Shown: positions 34,285 through 43,808 of the stretch, piece after piece
Position numbering within the stretch: position 1 is the first letter of the stretch
Layout: each line of letters begins with the position of its first letter
NCBI RefSeq assembly: GCF_000024605.1
Contig: NC_013385.1
Location: 1,688,175 to 1,752,174 of the forward strand
Reading direction: 5' to 3'
DNA: 64,000 nucleotides
DNA from: Ammonifex degensii KC4
GTDB lineage: Bacteria > Bacillota > Desulfotomaculia > Desulfotomaculales > Ammonificaceae
Notes under the pieces: model-generated
Seen by the model: only the letters and a program-made list of their open reading frames with translations
Database searches by the model: none
What the model was told of the DNA's origin: nothing
Position numbers and translations under genes: made by a program

Positions 34285-36630
34285 TTACTTTAGACGGCGC
34301 AACGACTCTAGGATGATCTTCTTCTCCACGCTGGCCACCAGCCGCCGTGTCCGCACCACCATGTCGGGATTGACGCTCACACTATCTATGCCGCAGCGCA
34401 CCAGGAATTCGGTGAGCTCCGGGTAAACGGAGGGACCCTGGCCGCAGATGGAAACGGTCTTGCCGTGCTGGTGCGCCACCTCTATGAGCCGGGCAATGGC
34501 CCTGGTTACCGCCGGGTTGCGTTCGTCGAAGTACCCCATCCGTTCCAAGATGCCCGAATCGCGGTCCGCCCCCAGGATGAGCTGGGTGAGGTCGTTGGAG
34601 CCGATGCTGAAGCCGTCCACGTAGGCGCAGAACTGGTCAGCCAGGAAGATCACCGCCGGCACTTCGGCCATGATCCAGACCTTGAAGTCGTTATTGGAGG
34701 AAAGTCCCTCCTCAGCCATGATCTTGAGCACCTGCTCCACTTCCCAGGTGGTGCGCACGAAGGGGAGCATGGCCCAGACGTTGGTAAGTTGATATTGCTC
34801 CCGCACCTTCCGCATGGCGCGGCACTCCAGGCGGAAGCCCTCTTCGTACTCGGGGGATATGTAGCGGGAAACCCCCCGCCAGCCGATCATGGGGTTGTTC
34901 TCCACCGGCTCTACCTCTTCCCCGCCCTTCAGCCCCCGGAACTCATTGGTGCGGAAATCGCTGAAGCGCACTACCACCGGGCGAGGAAAGACGGCCTGGG
35001 CCACGGTAGCTATGCCCTCCGCCAGCCGGTCGATGAAGAACTTTTCCTGGCCGGTGCGCAGGAGGTAGATGGGGTGGGCGCCGATGTGATCGGTGAAGAT
35101 GAACTCGGTGCGCATGAGCCCTATGCCGTCAAAGGGAAGATCCTTGTAGCGCGCTATAGCCTCCGGCTCTCCCAGGTTCATGTAGATCTTGGTGGCCGTA
35201 ACCGGGGCCAGCTCCTGCCAGATATCGGCGGGTATGGCTTGGCTTCCAGGCTTGGCTTCGGGTGCAGCCGTTCCCAGCGCCACCCGGCCCTCGTAGACCA
35301 CTCCCCGCACGGCGTCCACGGTGACCTCCATTCCTTCCTTCAGCACCGTGGTGGCGTTCTTGGTGCCCACGATGCAGGGTATTCCCAGCTCACGGGAGAC
35401 GATAGCGGCGTGGCAGGTGCGTCCTCCTTCATCGGTGACGATGGCCGCAGCCCGCTTCATGGCCGGCACCATGTCAGGGTTGGTCATAGTGGTGACCAGC
35501 ACGGAGCCTTCTTTGACCCGGGTGATGTCGTCGAAGCTTTTCACCAGGACCACTTTGCCGGAGGCGATGCCGGGAGAAGCCCCCATGCCCTGCACCAGCA
35601 CTTTAGCCTCGCCCAGCCGCTCCTCCTTCTTTTCCTCCCCCTTTAGCTTGTCCAGGGCGGTCACCGGTCGGGCCTGCAGGATGTAGAATTTACCCTTTTC
35701 GTACCCCCACTCGATGTCCTGCGGGGAGCCGTAGTGTTTCTCCACCCGAAGGAGGATGTCGGTGAGTTCCAAGATTTCCTCGTCGCTCAAGCACTGCTTC
35801 TCCACGTACTCCGGCCCTAGGTGCCGGGCCACCTCCACCTTGACCGTGCCGCTGGGAGCATCAGGACGAGCCACGATCATGACCGATTTACTTGCGATGT
35901 TCTTGCTCTTTATACGGCGCGTGTTCTTGTCCACTAGGTACTCGTCGGGGGTGACCGCGCCGCTTACCACTGCCTCCCCTAGGCCCCAGCTGGCGTTGAT
36001 CATGAGCTCGTCCCGGACGCCGGTGACGGGGTTGACAGTGAAGGCTACGCCAGAGCGCTCCGACTGGATCATCTTCTGCACTACCGCGCTTAAGTAAACG
36101 GCGAAGTGGTCAAACCCTTGGGCCTGGCGGTAGGCGGTGGCCCGGGCGGTCCAGAGGGAGGCCCAGCATTTCCTAACGGCCTCCACCACTTCTGCCGTTC
36201 CCCGTACGTTGAGGTAGGTCTCCTGCTGGCCCGCGAAGGAAGCCTCCGGCAGGTCCTCAGCAGTGGCCGAGCTGCGCACCGCTACCGCCGGCTCCGGTCC
36301 GCCCGCCGCCAGCTCCTTGTAGGCAGAAACGATCTCTTCCTCTATTTCGGGCGGGACCGGCGTGGATTTTATAAGTTCCCGCACGCGCTCCGTATTTTGC
36401 ATGAGTTCCTCCAGGTTGTCCACGTTGGTGGAAGCAATGATTTCTTTTATCTTAGGAGCAAGGCCGGTCGCCTCGATGAAGTGCTTGTAGGCTTCGGCGG
36501 TCACGCAAAAACCGGGCGGAACGGGGATGCCTGCTTGCGTTAGTTCTCCCAGGTTGGCTCCCTTTCCTCCTACCAGCGGTATGTCTTCCTTGGTGAGTTC
36601 ATGGAACCAGCGTATGAACCTGTAACCCAC
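34285..36630 (-). CDS. ppsA: Phosphoenolpyruvate synthase
   Basis: 781 residues. The N-terminal ATP-binding domain (DIPLVGGKGANLGELTQAGI, PEASFAGQQETYLNVRG), the phospho-histidine swivel domain (TDEGGRTCHAAIVSRELG, with His as the phosphate carrier) and the C-terminal PEP/pyruvate barrel (GIGLMRTEFIF, GSNDLTQLILGADRDS) are complete. It converts pyruvate + ATP to PEP + AMP + Pi, an entry to gluconeogenesis in anaerobes growing on C1 or C2 compounds. It lies directly after genes for its probable bifunctional regulator and a CcpN-like repressor. Confidence 0.93.
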   Translation of the reverse strand: MGYRFIRWFHELTKEDIPLVGGKGANLGELTQAGIPVPPGFCVTAEAYKHFIEATGLAPKIKEIIASTNVDNLEELMQNTERVRELIKSTPVPPEIEEEIVSAYKELAAGGPEPAVAVRSSATAEDLPEASFAGQQETYLNVRGTAEVVEAVRKCWASLWTARATAYRQAQGFDHFAVYLSAVVQKMIQSERSGVAFTVNPVTGVRDELMINASWGLGEAVVSGAVTPDEYLVDKNTRRIKSKNIASKSVMIVARPDAPSGTVKVEVARHLGPEYVEKQCLSDEEILELTDILLRVEKHYGSPQDIEWGYEKGKFYILQARPVTALDKLKGEEKKEERLGEAKVLVQGMGASPGIASGKVVLVKSFDDITRVKEGSVLVTTMTNPDMVPAMKRAAAIVTDEGGRTCHAAIVSRELGIPCIVGTKNATTVLKEGMEVTVDAVRGVVYEGRVALGTAAPEAKPGSQAIPADIWQELAPVTATKIYMNLGEPEAIARYKDLPFDGIGLMRTEFIFTDHIGAHPIYLLRTGQEKFFIDRLAEGIATVAQAVFPRPVVVRFSDFRTNEFRGLKGGEEVEPVENNPMIGWRGVSRYISPEYEEGFRLECRAMRKVREQYQLTNVWAMLPFVRTTWEVEQVLKIMAEEGLSSNNDFKVWIMAEVPAVIFLADQFCAYVDGFSIGSNDLTQLILGADRDSGILERMGYFDERNPAVTRAIARLIEVAHQHGKTVSICGQGPSVYPELTEFLVRCGIDSVSVNPDMVVRTRRLVASVEKKIILESLRRLK

Positions 36631-36656
36631 CGGCTTTCACCTCCAAGAAGCTTTAT

Positions 36657-37490
36657 TCACTCAGGGCGGTAGCGCAAGCCCCGGTAGTAAACCTCCAGCA
36701 CCTTGCCCGCCGTCTCTTCTACTGCCTTGTTGGTTACGTCGATGACCATGCAGCCGAGTTTGCGCATCACCTCCTCGGCGTAGGAAAGTTCCTTATAGAC
36801 CCGCTCCGGCCGGGCGTACTCGGCGTCCGGCGGGAGGCCTAAAGCCTTAAGCCTCTCTCGGCGGATCTGAATGAGGTACTCCGGCTGCACCGTGAGACCC
36901 ACCAGCCGGTCCCGGGGCACGGAAAAGAGCTCCTGGGGCAGGGGAACCTCCGGCACCAGCGGCACGTTGGCCGCCCTTATCTTTTTGTGGGCCAGGTACA
37001 TGCAAAGCGGGGTCTTGCCGGTGCGGGAAACTCCCAGGACCACCAGATCGGCCATGCTTAGGCCCCGAGGGTCTTTACCGTCGTCGTATTTGACGGCGAA
37101 CTCTATGGCCTCCACCCGCCGGAAGTACTCCTCGTCCACCTTGCGCATAAGCCCCGGTTCAAAACGCGGCGGCCGGCCCAAAGACGCCTCCAGCGCCTCC
37201 AGCACCGGCCCAAGGATGTCCACCGCTTTAACTCCCCTTTTCTCTGCCTCTTCCTGCAAGATCGAGCGCAGCTGAGGCATGACTAGGGTAAAGACGATTA
37301 CCGCCCGTTCCTCCGCCGCTTGGGAGACTATCTCCGGGATCTCTTCCGGATGGTTGACGAAGGGGATGCGGCGTACCTCCACCTTACCGGAATCGAATTG
37401 GCTGGCCGCCGCCCGCGCCACCAACTCCGCCGTTTCGCCGATGGAGTCGGAAACGATGTAGATTACCGGTTGCCCGTCCACACTCACCAA
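36657..37490 (-). CDS. PEP synthase/PPDK regulatory protein (DUF299 kinase-pyrophosphorylase)
   Basis: 277 residues. [20 protein letters not shown] at the N-terminus and the P-loop [15 protein letters not shown] near 155 define the PpsR/RP1 family. These proteins inactivate PEP synthase or pyruvate phosphate dikinase by ADP-dependent phosphorylation of a Thr next to the catalytic His, and reactivate it with phosphate. In the downstream ppsA product the matching threonine is in GGRTCHAA. The direct neighbourhood makes PpsA the likely target. Six bp separate it from the upstream CcpN-like gene. Confidence 0.9.
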   Translation of the reverse strand: MVSVDGQPVIYIVSDSIGETAELVARAAASQFDSGKVEVRRIPFVNHPEEIPEIVSQAAEERAVIVFTLVMPQLRSILQEEAEKRGVKAVDILGPVLEALEASLGRPPRFEPGLMRKVDEEYFRRVEAIEFAVKYDDGKDPRGLSMADLVVLGVSRTGKTPLCMYLAHKKIRAANVPLVPEVPLPQELFSVPRDRLVGLTVQPEYLIQIRRERLKALGLPPDAEYARPERVYKELSYAEEVMRKLGCMVIDVTNKAVEETAGKVLEVYYRGLRYRPE

Positions 37491-37496
37491 GATTCT

Positions 37497-38126
37497 CTAC
37501 CGCCCCTCTCCCATCTCTACAAAAAGACGGGTAACGTTGGTCTTGCTGAAACGCCCCACCACCAGGAGGTCCTGGCCGGAAGCGGCCGGCTCCACCACCG
37601 GCAGGGCGTCTACTTCGTGGACCACGATCTTGCGCGCCGCCTCCCAGGCCGACTCCTCCGGCGTGGTGGTTATGACGTGGGGGCGGCGGGTCATGATAAC
37701 ACTCACCGGGACCGAACGGAAGTCCTGTCCCCCAAAGGCCAGCTTCAAGAAGTCCTTGCGGGAAACCACTCCTTCCAGAAAGCCCCCTTCCCGCACTACG
37801 AAAAGCGTGCCCACGTCTTCCAGGAAGAGGGTTATCAGGGCATCGTAGACGGTGGTCTCCACCGAGACCACCACTGGCCGGGAATGGAGATCCTTGACCC
37901 GGTAGCGCCGGATCTTGTTCGCCACCACTTCATAGGGAGACTTGCCGGTATAGTAGTAACCCACCCGGGGACGGGCCTCCAGCAACCCCGCCATGGTGAG
38001 CAGGGCCAGGTCGGGGCGCAGAGTGGCCCGCGCCACGTTCAGCCGCTCGGCAATCTGCTCGCTGGTTATGGGGCCTTCTGCCTTGACTATCCCCAAGATG
38101 GCTTCCTGCCGCCGGGTAAGTTCCAT
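37497..38126 (-). CDS. CcpN-like transcriptional repressor (HTH plus two CBS domains)
   Basis: 209 residues. An N-terminal winged helix (RRQEAILGIVKAEGPITSEQ, then ERLNVARATLRPDLALL) is joined to a CBS pair (residues about 75-200: RPVVVSVETTVYDALITLFL and VPVSVIMTRRPHVITTTPEE). Its B. subtilis relative represses gluconeogenic genes and senses nucleotides through the CBS domains. The gene leads the ccpN-ppsR-ppsA run, so it probably controls PEP formation here. Operators were not identified. Confidence 0.88.
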   Translation of the reverse strand: MELTRRQEAILGIVKAEGPITSEQIAERLNVARATLRPDLALLTMAGLLEARPRVGYYYTGKSPYEVVANKIRRYRVKDLHSRPVVVSVETTVYDALITLFLEDVGTLFVVREGGFLEGVVSRKDFLKLAFGGQDFRSVPVSVIMTRRPHVITTTPEESAWEAARKIVVHEVDALPVVEPAASGQDLLVVGRFSKTNVTRLFVEMGEGR

Positions 38127-38219
38127 GCTCCTTCCCCCGCTTTAAGACCGCAATGATGCGCAAAAAGCATAACACTTTTCCCTAAATTAATACGCCTTTT
38201 ATCCCCTCATTCCTGCCTA

Positions 38220-40292
38220 CTAGGTTACTGGAATGCAGGAAATATCACCTACTTCTCGCACCAGGCGCACGATCCAGGCCAGCAGGGCCAGGCGGTTGGC
38301 CCTCAGGGCCGGGTTTTCGTCCATCACCAGCACTCCGTCGAAGAAGCGGGCCACCGGATCATGAAGGCGGGTAAGCTTCTGGAGCACGGCGAAGTAGTCG
38401 CCCCGCTTAAGATCAGGTGCCACCTCTTCCTCCAAGCCGACCAAAGTGTCGTAGAGCTCCTGCTCCGCCGGATGGACAAAAAGCGAGGGATCGGGCTTCT
38501 CCTCTGGCAGGTTCCCTTTGAGGATGTTCACTGCCCGGAGGTAGGCGGTGTGCAGGAGGGGGAAGGCCGGATCTTGGCAGAAGGCGGCCAGAGCCTGTGT
38601 CTTGAGGAAGGCGCGGTTAAGGTCGTCAAAGCCGACCGCCAGTACCGCCTCTATGACCTCGGCCCGTATCTTCTCTCCCCAGAGCGCCCGCAGCCGCTGG
38701 GCGAAGAAATCCCGCAAAGAGCCGAGGACCTCCTCCAGGCCCAGCCGCAACCTCCCCCGGTAGGCTTGGTAAGCTTTCTCCCAGAGCCGGCTCAAAGAGA
38801 GAGATAAGGAGGCAGAAGTGATGATGTGAATGATGCCCAGCGCCTGCCGTCTCAAGGCGTAAGGGTCCTGTGAGCCGGTTGGGATGAGCCCCAAGCCGAA
38901 ACAACCCACCAGGTTATCCACTTTGTCTGCCAGGCCGAGAATCCTCCCCGGCATTGTCTGAGGCAGGGCGTCACCGGCGAAACGGGGCAGGTACTGCTCG
39001 TAGAGGGCCTCGGCCACGGCCGGGTCTTCCCCAGAGGCCAGGGCGTACTCGCGCCCCATGACTCCCTGAAGCTCTGGGAACTCGTAGACCATGTGGGTCA
39101 AGAGGTCGGCCTTGGCTAAGTAGGCCGCGCGGGCCAGTATCTTCCGGGTGGCGTCGTCCACCCCCAGCTCGTTCCCCAGGTAGGCTACCAACTCTTGCAG
39201 GCGCAAGGTTTTATCGTAAAGTGTCCCCAAGTCCTCCAAGTAGACCACGCGCTTGAGCCCCTCCACCCGGTCGGCCAGGGGCCGGGCGAGATCCTCCCGG
39301 TAGAAGAAGGAGGCGTCAGCCAAGCGCGCCTTGAGTACCCTCTCATTACCCTTTCTTATGCCTTCGGTGTGCGCCGGAGAACTGGAATGAACTGCTAGAA
39401 AACGGGGGAGCAGTTTCCCCTCCTTGTCCCGCAGGGGAAAGTAGCGCTGGTGCTCCTTCATGGTGGTCACCAGCACCGCCTCCGGCAGGCGCAAAAACTC
39501 AGGAGAGAAAGAGCCGCAAAAGGCGGTGGCGTACTCCACTAGATTAGCCACTTCCTCTAAGAGTTCCGGGTCGGCCTCCACCTTCCCCCCCTCCCGGGCC
39601 GCCAGCTCCTCAAGCTGGGAAAGGATGAGTTTCTTCCGCTCCTCCGGGTCCACCACCACGAAGTTTTCCGCCATGAGTTGAAAGTAAGCTTCGGGTGAGG
39701 GTACCGTTACAGGGGCTGAACTTAGGAAGCGGTGTCCCCGGGTCACGTTGCCGGCTTTTAAGCCATCGAGCTCAAAAGGTATTACTTCCTCGCCGTAAAG
39801 GGCCAGCAGCCAGCGGATGGGGCGGATGAAGGAGATCTTCTTGTCCCCCCAGCGCATGGAACGGGGGAAGCTCAAGGAGGTTATGAGCCGGGGGCAGAGC
39901 TCCCGGAGGACTTCCGGCGTGGGACGCCCCTCTTCCTCCTTCACCGCGTAAACGTATTCTGTATCCCCCACCAGGCGCACCACCAGGTCTTCCACCTTTA
40001 CCCCCTGGCTGCGGGCGAAGCCCAGGGCCGCCTTAGTGGGCTTACCTTCCTCGTCAAAGGCCACCCGGCGGGCAGGCCCCTTCACCTCCCGCACTAGCCT
40101 CTCCTGCTTTTCCGCCAGCCCTTTCACCAGAAGAACTAGCCGCCGGGGAGTACCGAAGGTTTTTATTTCGCGGTAGGACAGCCGGGCTTCCCTTAAAAGC
40201 TCCTGGGCCTTCTCCCTCAAGTCTTCCAGGATGGAACTAAGCAGGCGCGCCGGCATCTCCTCCGTACCTATCTCCAGCAAAAAGTCCCGCAT
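38220..40292 (-). CDS. glyS: Glycine--tRNA ligase beta subunit
   Basis: 690 residues. DFLLEIGTEEMPARLL at the N-terminus, the central HD-like region (TMKEHQRYFPLRDKEGKLLP, AVHSSSPAH) and the C-terminal anticodon-binding domain with VMDENPALRANRLALLAWI identify GlyS. With GlyQ it forms the alpha2-beta2 glycyl-tRNA synthetase typical of most bacteria. It follows glyQ by 7 bp. Confidence 0.95.
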   Translation of the reverse strand: MRDFLLEIGTEEMPARLLSSILEDLREKAQELLREARLSYREIKTFGTPRRLVLLVKGLAEKQERLVREVKGPARRVAFDEEGKPTKAALGFARSQGVKVEDLVVRLVGDTEYVYAVKEEEGRPTPEVLRELCPRLITSLSFPRSMRWGDKKISFIRPIRWLLALYGEEVIPFELDGLKAGNVTRGHRFLSSAPVTVPSPEAYFQLMAENFVVVDPEERKKLILSQLEELAAREGGKVEADPELLEEVANLVEYATAFCGSFSPEFLRLPEAVLVTTMKEHQRYFPLRDKEGKLLPRFLAVHSSSPAHTEGIRKGNERVLKARLADASFFYREDLARPLADRVEGLKRVVYLEDLGTLYDKTLRLQELVAYLGNELGVDDATRKILARAAYLAKADLLTHMVYEFPELQGVMGREYALASGEDPAVAEALYEQYLPRFAGDALPQTMPGRILGLADKVDNLVGCFGLGLIPTGSQDPYALRRQALGIIHIITSASLSLSLSRLWEKAYQAYRGRLRLGLEEVLGSLRDFFAQRLRALWGEKIRAEVIEAVLAVGFDDLNRAFLKTQALAAFCQDPAFPLLHTAYLRAVNILKGNLPEEKPDPSLFVHPAEQELYDTLVGLEEEVAPDLKRGDYFAVLQKLTRLHDPVARFFDGVLVMDENPALRANRLALLAWIVRLVREVGDISCIPVT

Positions 40293-40299
40293 ACTCCTT

Positions 40300-41175
40300 T
40301 TACCTCCTCCGAGCTAGTAGCGGGTAGCCCATTTCCTCGCGCTGCTTGAGGTATTTCTGAGCGCAGGCGCGGGCCAAAGCGCGGATGCGGGCGATGAAGC
40401 TGGTGCGCTCGGGCAGTTCTATGGCCCCCCGGGCCTCCAGCAGGTTGAAGGTGTGGGAACACTTGAGCACGTAGTCGTAGGCGGGCAGGACGAGCCCTGC
40501 CTGCAATATGCGTTCGGCCTCACGAGCGTAGCTTTCGAAGAGAGAAAAGAGCATGGAGACGTCGGCTTCCTCGAAGTTGTAGCGGGAGTGCTCCACTTCC
40601 CCTTGATGGTGGATATCCCCGTAGGTTATGCCGTCGGCCCAGACGATATCAAAAACGCTGTCCACCCCTTGCAGGAACATGGCCAGCCGCTCCAGCCCAT
40701 AAGTTATCTCGGCAGCCACGGGGTAGAGGTCAAAACCCCCGCACTGCTGGAAATAGGTGAACTGGGTTATCTCCATGCCGTCGAGCCACACTTCCCAGCC
40801 CAGCCCCCAGGCTCCCAGCGTGGGAGCCTCCCAGTTGTCCTCCACTAGGCGGATGTCGTGCTGCAAGGGGTCAATCCCTAAAGCCTTTAGGCTTTCCAGG
40901 TAAATCTCCACCACGTCCTCCGGCGAGGGCTTGAGGATAACCTGGTACTGGTAGTAATACTGGAGGCGGTTGGGGTTCTCCCCGTAGCGCCCGTCGGCCG
41001 GCCGCCGGGAAGGCTCCACGTAGGCCACCCGCCAGGGCTCCGGCCCCAGCACGCGGAAGAAGGTGGCCGGGTTCATAGTCCCCGCCCCCTTCTCTACGTC
41101 GTAAGGCTGCTGGATTATGCATCCTTTCTCGGCCCAGAAATGGTCAAGCGCCAAGATGAGTTCCTGAAAGTTCAC
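40300..41175 (-). CDS. glyQ: Glycine--tRNA ligase alpha subunit
   Basis: 291 residues, the catalytic class II subunit: [58 protein letters not shown] and [19 protein letters not shown] are near-invariant stretches. It activates glycine and charges tRNA-Gly. It is only 15 bp after recO, so there is no room for a T-box leader directly in front of it. Confidence 0.96.
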   Translation of the reverse strand: MNFQELILALDHFWAEKGCIIQQPYDVEKGAGTMNPATFFRVLGPEPWRVAYVEPSRRPADGRYGENPNRLQYYYQYQVILKPSPEDVVEIYLESLKALGIDPLQHDIRLVEDNWEAPTLGAWGLGWEVWLDGMEITQFTYFQQCGGFDLYPVAAEITYGLERLAMFLQGVDSVFDIVWADGITYGDIHHQGEVEHSRYNFEEADVSMLFSLFESYAREAERILQAGLVLPAYDYVLKCSHTFNLLEARGAIELPERTSFIARIRALARACAQKYLKQREEMGYPLLARRR

Positions 41176-41190
41176 TATTCCCTTCCTCCC

Positions 41191-41931
41191 CTACGGTGAT
41201 CCAAGGCTTTGCAGGTAAAGCAGCGATCGGGGTCGATACCCCAGGTGAAAGGTGACCAGGGAAGAGAGAACTTCCCCCGTTTCCGCCAGGCTGGCGGGGG
41301 ATGCCTTTAAAGTGAAGATCTTGCCCAGAGGGAGCTCGCTTAAGGCTCTGAGCAGCCTTAGGCTGCCCGGGGTTATGAGGCTCGCCCTTTCCCCGGTGGC
41401 GCAGGAGGGGCAGAGCAGTCCTCCGGGCAGACTGAAGTAGGCTTTGGGCCAGTCAGGACTGAAGGGACGCTGACAGGAAGAGCAAGCTGTCATCTCCGGA
41501 GCCAGACCCCCCAGCCGCAAAAGCTTCAGGCAGAAGGCTTGAGCCACCAGCTCCGGGTTCTGCCTCAGCCAACGTAAAGAAGAAACCAAGAGGCGGTAAA
41601 GGGGGGCGTTGGGCTCCTCCAGCGGAGAAAAACCCTCCACCACCTCGGCCAGGTAGCCGGCATAGCCCAGCAGCCGGGGGTGAGCCAGGCCCGGAAAGCG
41701 TTCCAATAGTTCCGCCTGATCCACCTGGTAGTTGTCTCCACGGCGTTTGAGAAAAAAACGGGCCCGGCAAAAGGGTAAGGTCGCCGCCCGCTTGCGACTG
41801 CGCGGGCGTGCCCCCCCGAAAGCCGTAGCCAAGAGCTTGCCCCGCTCTAAGGAGAAAATAGTGAGAAGGCGATCGGCCTCACGGACGGGACTCACCCGCA
41901 AGACCACGCCTTCGGCACAAGACCACTGCAT
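41191..41931 (-). CDS. recO: DNA repair protein RecO
   Basis: 246 residues. An N-terminal OB-fold (EGVVLRVSPVREADRLLTIF, RGKLLATAFGGARPRSRKRA), a helical middle and a zinc finger (CSSCQRPF and CPSC) match RecO. RecO helps RecR load RecA onto SSB-coated DNA during gap repair. It begins the recO-glyQ-glyS run, conserved in Firmicutes. Confidence 0.92.
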   Translation of the reverse strand: MQWSCAEGVVLRVSPVREADRLLTIFSLERGKLLATAFGGARPRSRKRAATLPFCRARFFLKRRGDNYQVDQAELLERFPGLAHPRLLGYAGYLAEVVEGFSPLEEPNAPLYRLLVSSLRWLRQNPELVAQAFCLKLLRLGGLAPEMTACSSCQRPFSPDWPKAYFSLPGGLLCPSCATGERASLITPGSLRLLRALSELPLGKIFTLKASPASLAETGEVLSSLVTFHLGYRPRSLLYLQSLGSP

Positions 41932-41962
41932 GTATTTCTCCCGGAAAAGAAAAAACTTGCCG

Positions 41963-42470
41963 CTATTCCTGCGTTAACTTCGCCACCCAGGAGGCAAATT
42001 CCTTCTCCTTGCCCGCCCGCCAACCCAGGCTTTCGTACCTTATTCTCCCCTGTTTGTCAACCCAGACGCTCAAAGGTATGCCCGTCACCCCGTAGGCGCT
42101 ACCCACCGTTCCCTGCGGGTCGAGCACCACCGGTACCTTCAAATTATACTCCTGCAGGAAGGAAGTCAAGACGGAAGGAGGTTCTGGGGCTACCAGGAAG
42201 ATCCTTACCCCCCTGGCTTTCCCAGGAGGGAAACTGATCCCGCAAAGCGATGAGCTCCTGTACGCAGGCCGGGCAGTTGGGGGAGAAGAAGATGAGCAGG
42301 GTCACCTTCCCCCGGCAGTCGGCGGGGAAGTTGAGCTCCCCACCCCCCAGCAGGGGCTGGCGGAAGGCAGGCGCCTCCTTAAAGTTCTCCTTCCCTTCCG
42401 GGCGGGCGAAGCAGCCGGCCACCAGTAAAAGGATTAGGAGCCAGAGAAGACGACGACGCAAAGCTTTCAC
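41963..42470 (-). pseudogene. TlpA/ResA-like lipoprotein thioredoxin, frameshifted
   Basis: Two overlapping frames make one gene. The first has a lipoprotein signal (LLWLLILLLVAGCFA) and the redox motif FFSPNCPACVQEL. It runs off frame after WESQGG at a run of six G (about 42210-42215). Skipping one base continues as VRIFLVAPEPPSVLTSFLQE, then the thioredoxin C-terminal GVTGIPLSVWVDKQGRIRY with its cis-Pro. The product would be a membrane-anchored, extracytoplasmic thiol-disulfide exchange protein. A sequencing error or programmed slippage in the G run could also explain it. It is the last gene of the disrupted operon with the NapH-like protein. Confidence 0.8.
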
Positions 42471-43288
42471 TCCTTTCCTTTTTTAATGAGACCGAAGCGC
42501 AAAGCCCCGGTGGAGCAGACCTCGGTGCAGGAGAGGCAGCGGATGCAGGCGGAGGAGTTCACCTCATCCGGCAACTTCACCCCCATGGGACAGGCGGCAC
42601 GGCAGCTATGGCAGCGGCGGCAGAGATCCGGATAAAAGCGCATCCGCCACAAGCTCACCCTGTTGAAAAGCCCGAGCCACGCTCCCAGAGGGCAGAGGGT
42701 ACGGCAGAAGACGCGGCTTATCCCGATTAAAACCAGCAAGAAGATGACGAGCAGTACGGCCACTTTCAGGAGGAAGACCCAACCCACCAGCGAGCGGAAC
42801 TCCGGCCGCCCCAGCACCAGAGGAAGGCCGGCAAAGAGTTGGCCGGCGGAGCAAAGGTACTTGCAGAAGTAAGGGGTGCCCGTCGGTGACCAGTAGGGCA
42901 AAAGAAACGTGATGAATAAGACGGCGTAAGCGAGCAGGCGCAGGTGGGAAGACCAGGGAATAAAGCGCCGCCTGGCCCAAGAGGATAAGAGGTCTTGGCA
43001 GGCGCCGAAGGGGCAGAGCCAGCCGCAGAAGAAGCGCCCCAAGGAACTCCCCGCCAGCAAGAGAATGCCCCCTACGAAGAAAGAAGGGGAACGGTAAGCA
43101 CCGAGGTAACCCTGCCAGGCCCCCAGGGGGCAGCTCAGAAAAGCACCCGGACAGGAGCTGCAGTTGAGCACCGGAAGGCAGATCCCCTTACTCCTCCCGG
43201 CGAAAAGGGTGAGCGCCGCCCAGCCCGGCAGGTAGCCGTTGAGGAGCAAGAGAAACAGCACCTGCAGCCGACGCCGCCATCTAGCCAA
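42467..43288 (-). CDS. NapH-like 4Fe-4S membrane protein
   Basis: 273 residues from a TTG at 43288 whose first bases overlap the stop of the disrupted CXXC gene; the longer open frame upstream lies inside the mobile element and is artificial. About six membrane helices carry CGWLCPFGACQD and CRTLCPLGAW, the Cys-Pro motifs of the NapH/RdxA/CcoG group. The C-terminus has two ferredoxin motifs, CRRCHSCRAACPMG and CIRCLSCTEVC. It probably moves electrons across or along the membrane, here perhaps towards the TlpA-like thioredoxin. It is intact, but both neighbours in its operon are broken. Confidence 0.82.
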   Translation of the reverse strand: MARWRRRLQVLFLLLLNGYLPGWAALTLFAGRSKGICLPVLNCSSCPGAFLSCPLGAWQGYLGAYRSPSFFVGGILLLAGSSLGRFFCGWLCPFGACQDLLSSWARRRFIPWSSHLRLLAYAVLFITFLLPYWSPTGTPYFCKYLCSAGQLFAGLPLVLGRPEFRSLVGWVFLLKVAVLLVIFLLVLIGISRVFCRTLCPLGAWLGLFNRVSLWRMRFYPDLCRRCHSCRAACPMGVKLPDEVNSSACIRCLSCTEVCSTGALRFGLIKKGKE

Positions 43289-43319
43289 GGCCCATGCACT
43301 CCAGGCAGAAGCGTATGCC
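43281..43319 (-). pseudogene. C-terminal remnant of CD1871A-type CXXC gene
   Basis: Reading on the minus strand, the last 12 codons are GIRFCLECMGLG and a stop. The CLEC-x-GLG ending is the hallmark of the small CD1871A-family CXXC proteins. The N-terminal half lies 3.5 kb away at 46805-46954, on the other side of the TnpB and IS481 elements. The stop overlaps the start of the NapH-like gene, as in an intact operon. Confidence 0.75.
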
Positions 43320-43336
43320 GTTCCTACGCACGTAGA

Positions 43337-43360
43337 CATACATACCCAAGGGTATGCATG
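43337..43360. repeat. Imperfect palindrome near the TnpB element right end
   Basis: An 11-position stem with one mismatch around a central AA (CATACATACCC/GGGTATGCATG). IS200/IS605 elements carry such subterminal hairpins as recognition sites for TnpA. Confidence 0.6.
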
Positions 43361-43808
43361 CCTCGCACCTGAGGCAATCGGCTTGCCTCCGGCCGGAGTG
43401 TTGCCGGGATACCTGGCTTCAGGTCTCGGGTCTGAACCTTGCTCTCTCCGACCGACGCGGGGCGAACGGCCCTCCCCGCGGTTCGCGCCGGGGACTCTCA
43501 CCCCGGAAGGGGAGCCGGAGCGTCGGCTCACGACCAGACCACGCCGGTCGAGGCTTCATCCCGCTCCGGTCTCAACCGGGGCCGCGCCTCAGGCAGCGCG
43601 GGAACACCGCCTTCGGCCGGTGCCCGGAAGGATGGGGAAAACCCGCCCCCCTGCCCCTGTCAGGGGCCGCTCGTGGTCTCGTGCCGGCGCGGCCCGCTTC
43701 ATCGGGGGGTGGTACGTGGTCCCGGGCATCCTCGCGGGTCCCCGGGAAGCGTTGCCGCCGCCCTCAAAGCCTGCCACACCGGCACGGAAGAAGCTCAAAG
43801 GCCGGGGA
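43361..43808 (-). ncRNA. GC-rich structured 3' region, candidate omega (guide) RNA
   Basis: About 450 bp with no credible gene lie between the tnpB stop and the element end. It is rich in short hairpins, such as CCGGT/ACCGG at 43566-43579 and GCCCCTG/CAGGGGC at 43653-43667. TnpB guide (omega) RNAs are known to come from the 3' end of tnpB and the adjoining element end, with the guide read from flanking DNA. Position and structure fit, but no transcript boundary can be seen. Confidence 0.4.

Noticed and set aside
34465-35646. 393-codon plus-strand open frame opposite ppsA
   Set aside because: Antisense shadow of a strongly conserved gene; His/Gly/Leu-rich composition typical of such shadows.
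41176-41190. T-box leader for glyQS
   Set aside because: Only 15 bp separate recO and glyQ; no room for a T-box directly upstream of glyQ.
43289-43531. N-terminal extension of the NapH-like protein
   Set aside because: It lies inside the TnpB element and reads as low-complexity sequence; the TTG at 43288 fits the operon overlap.
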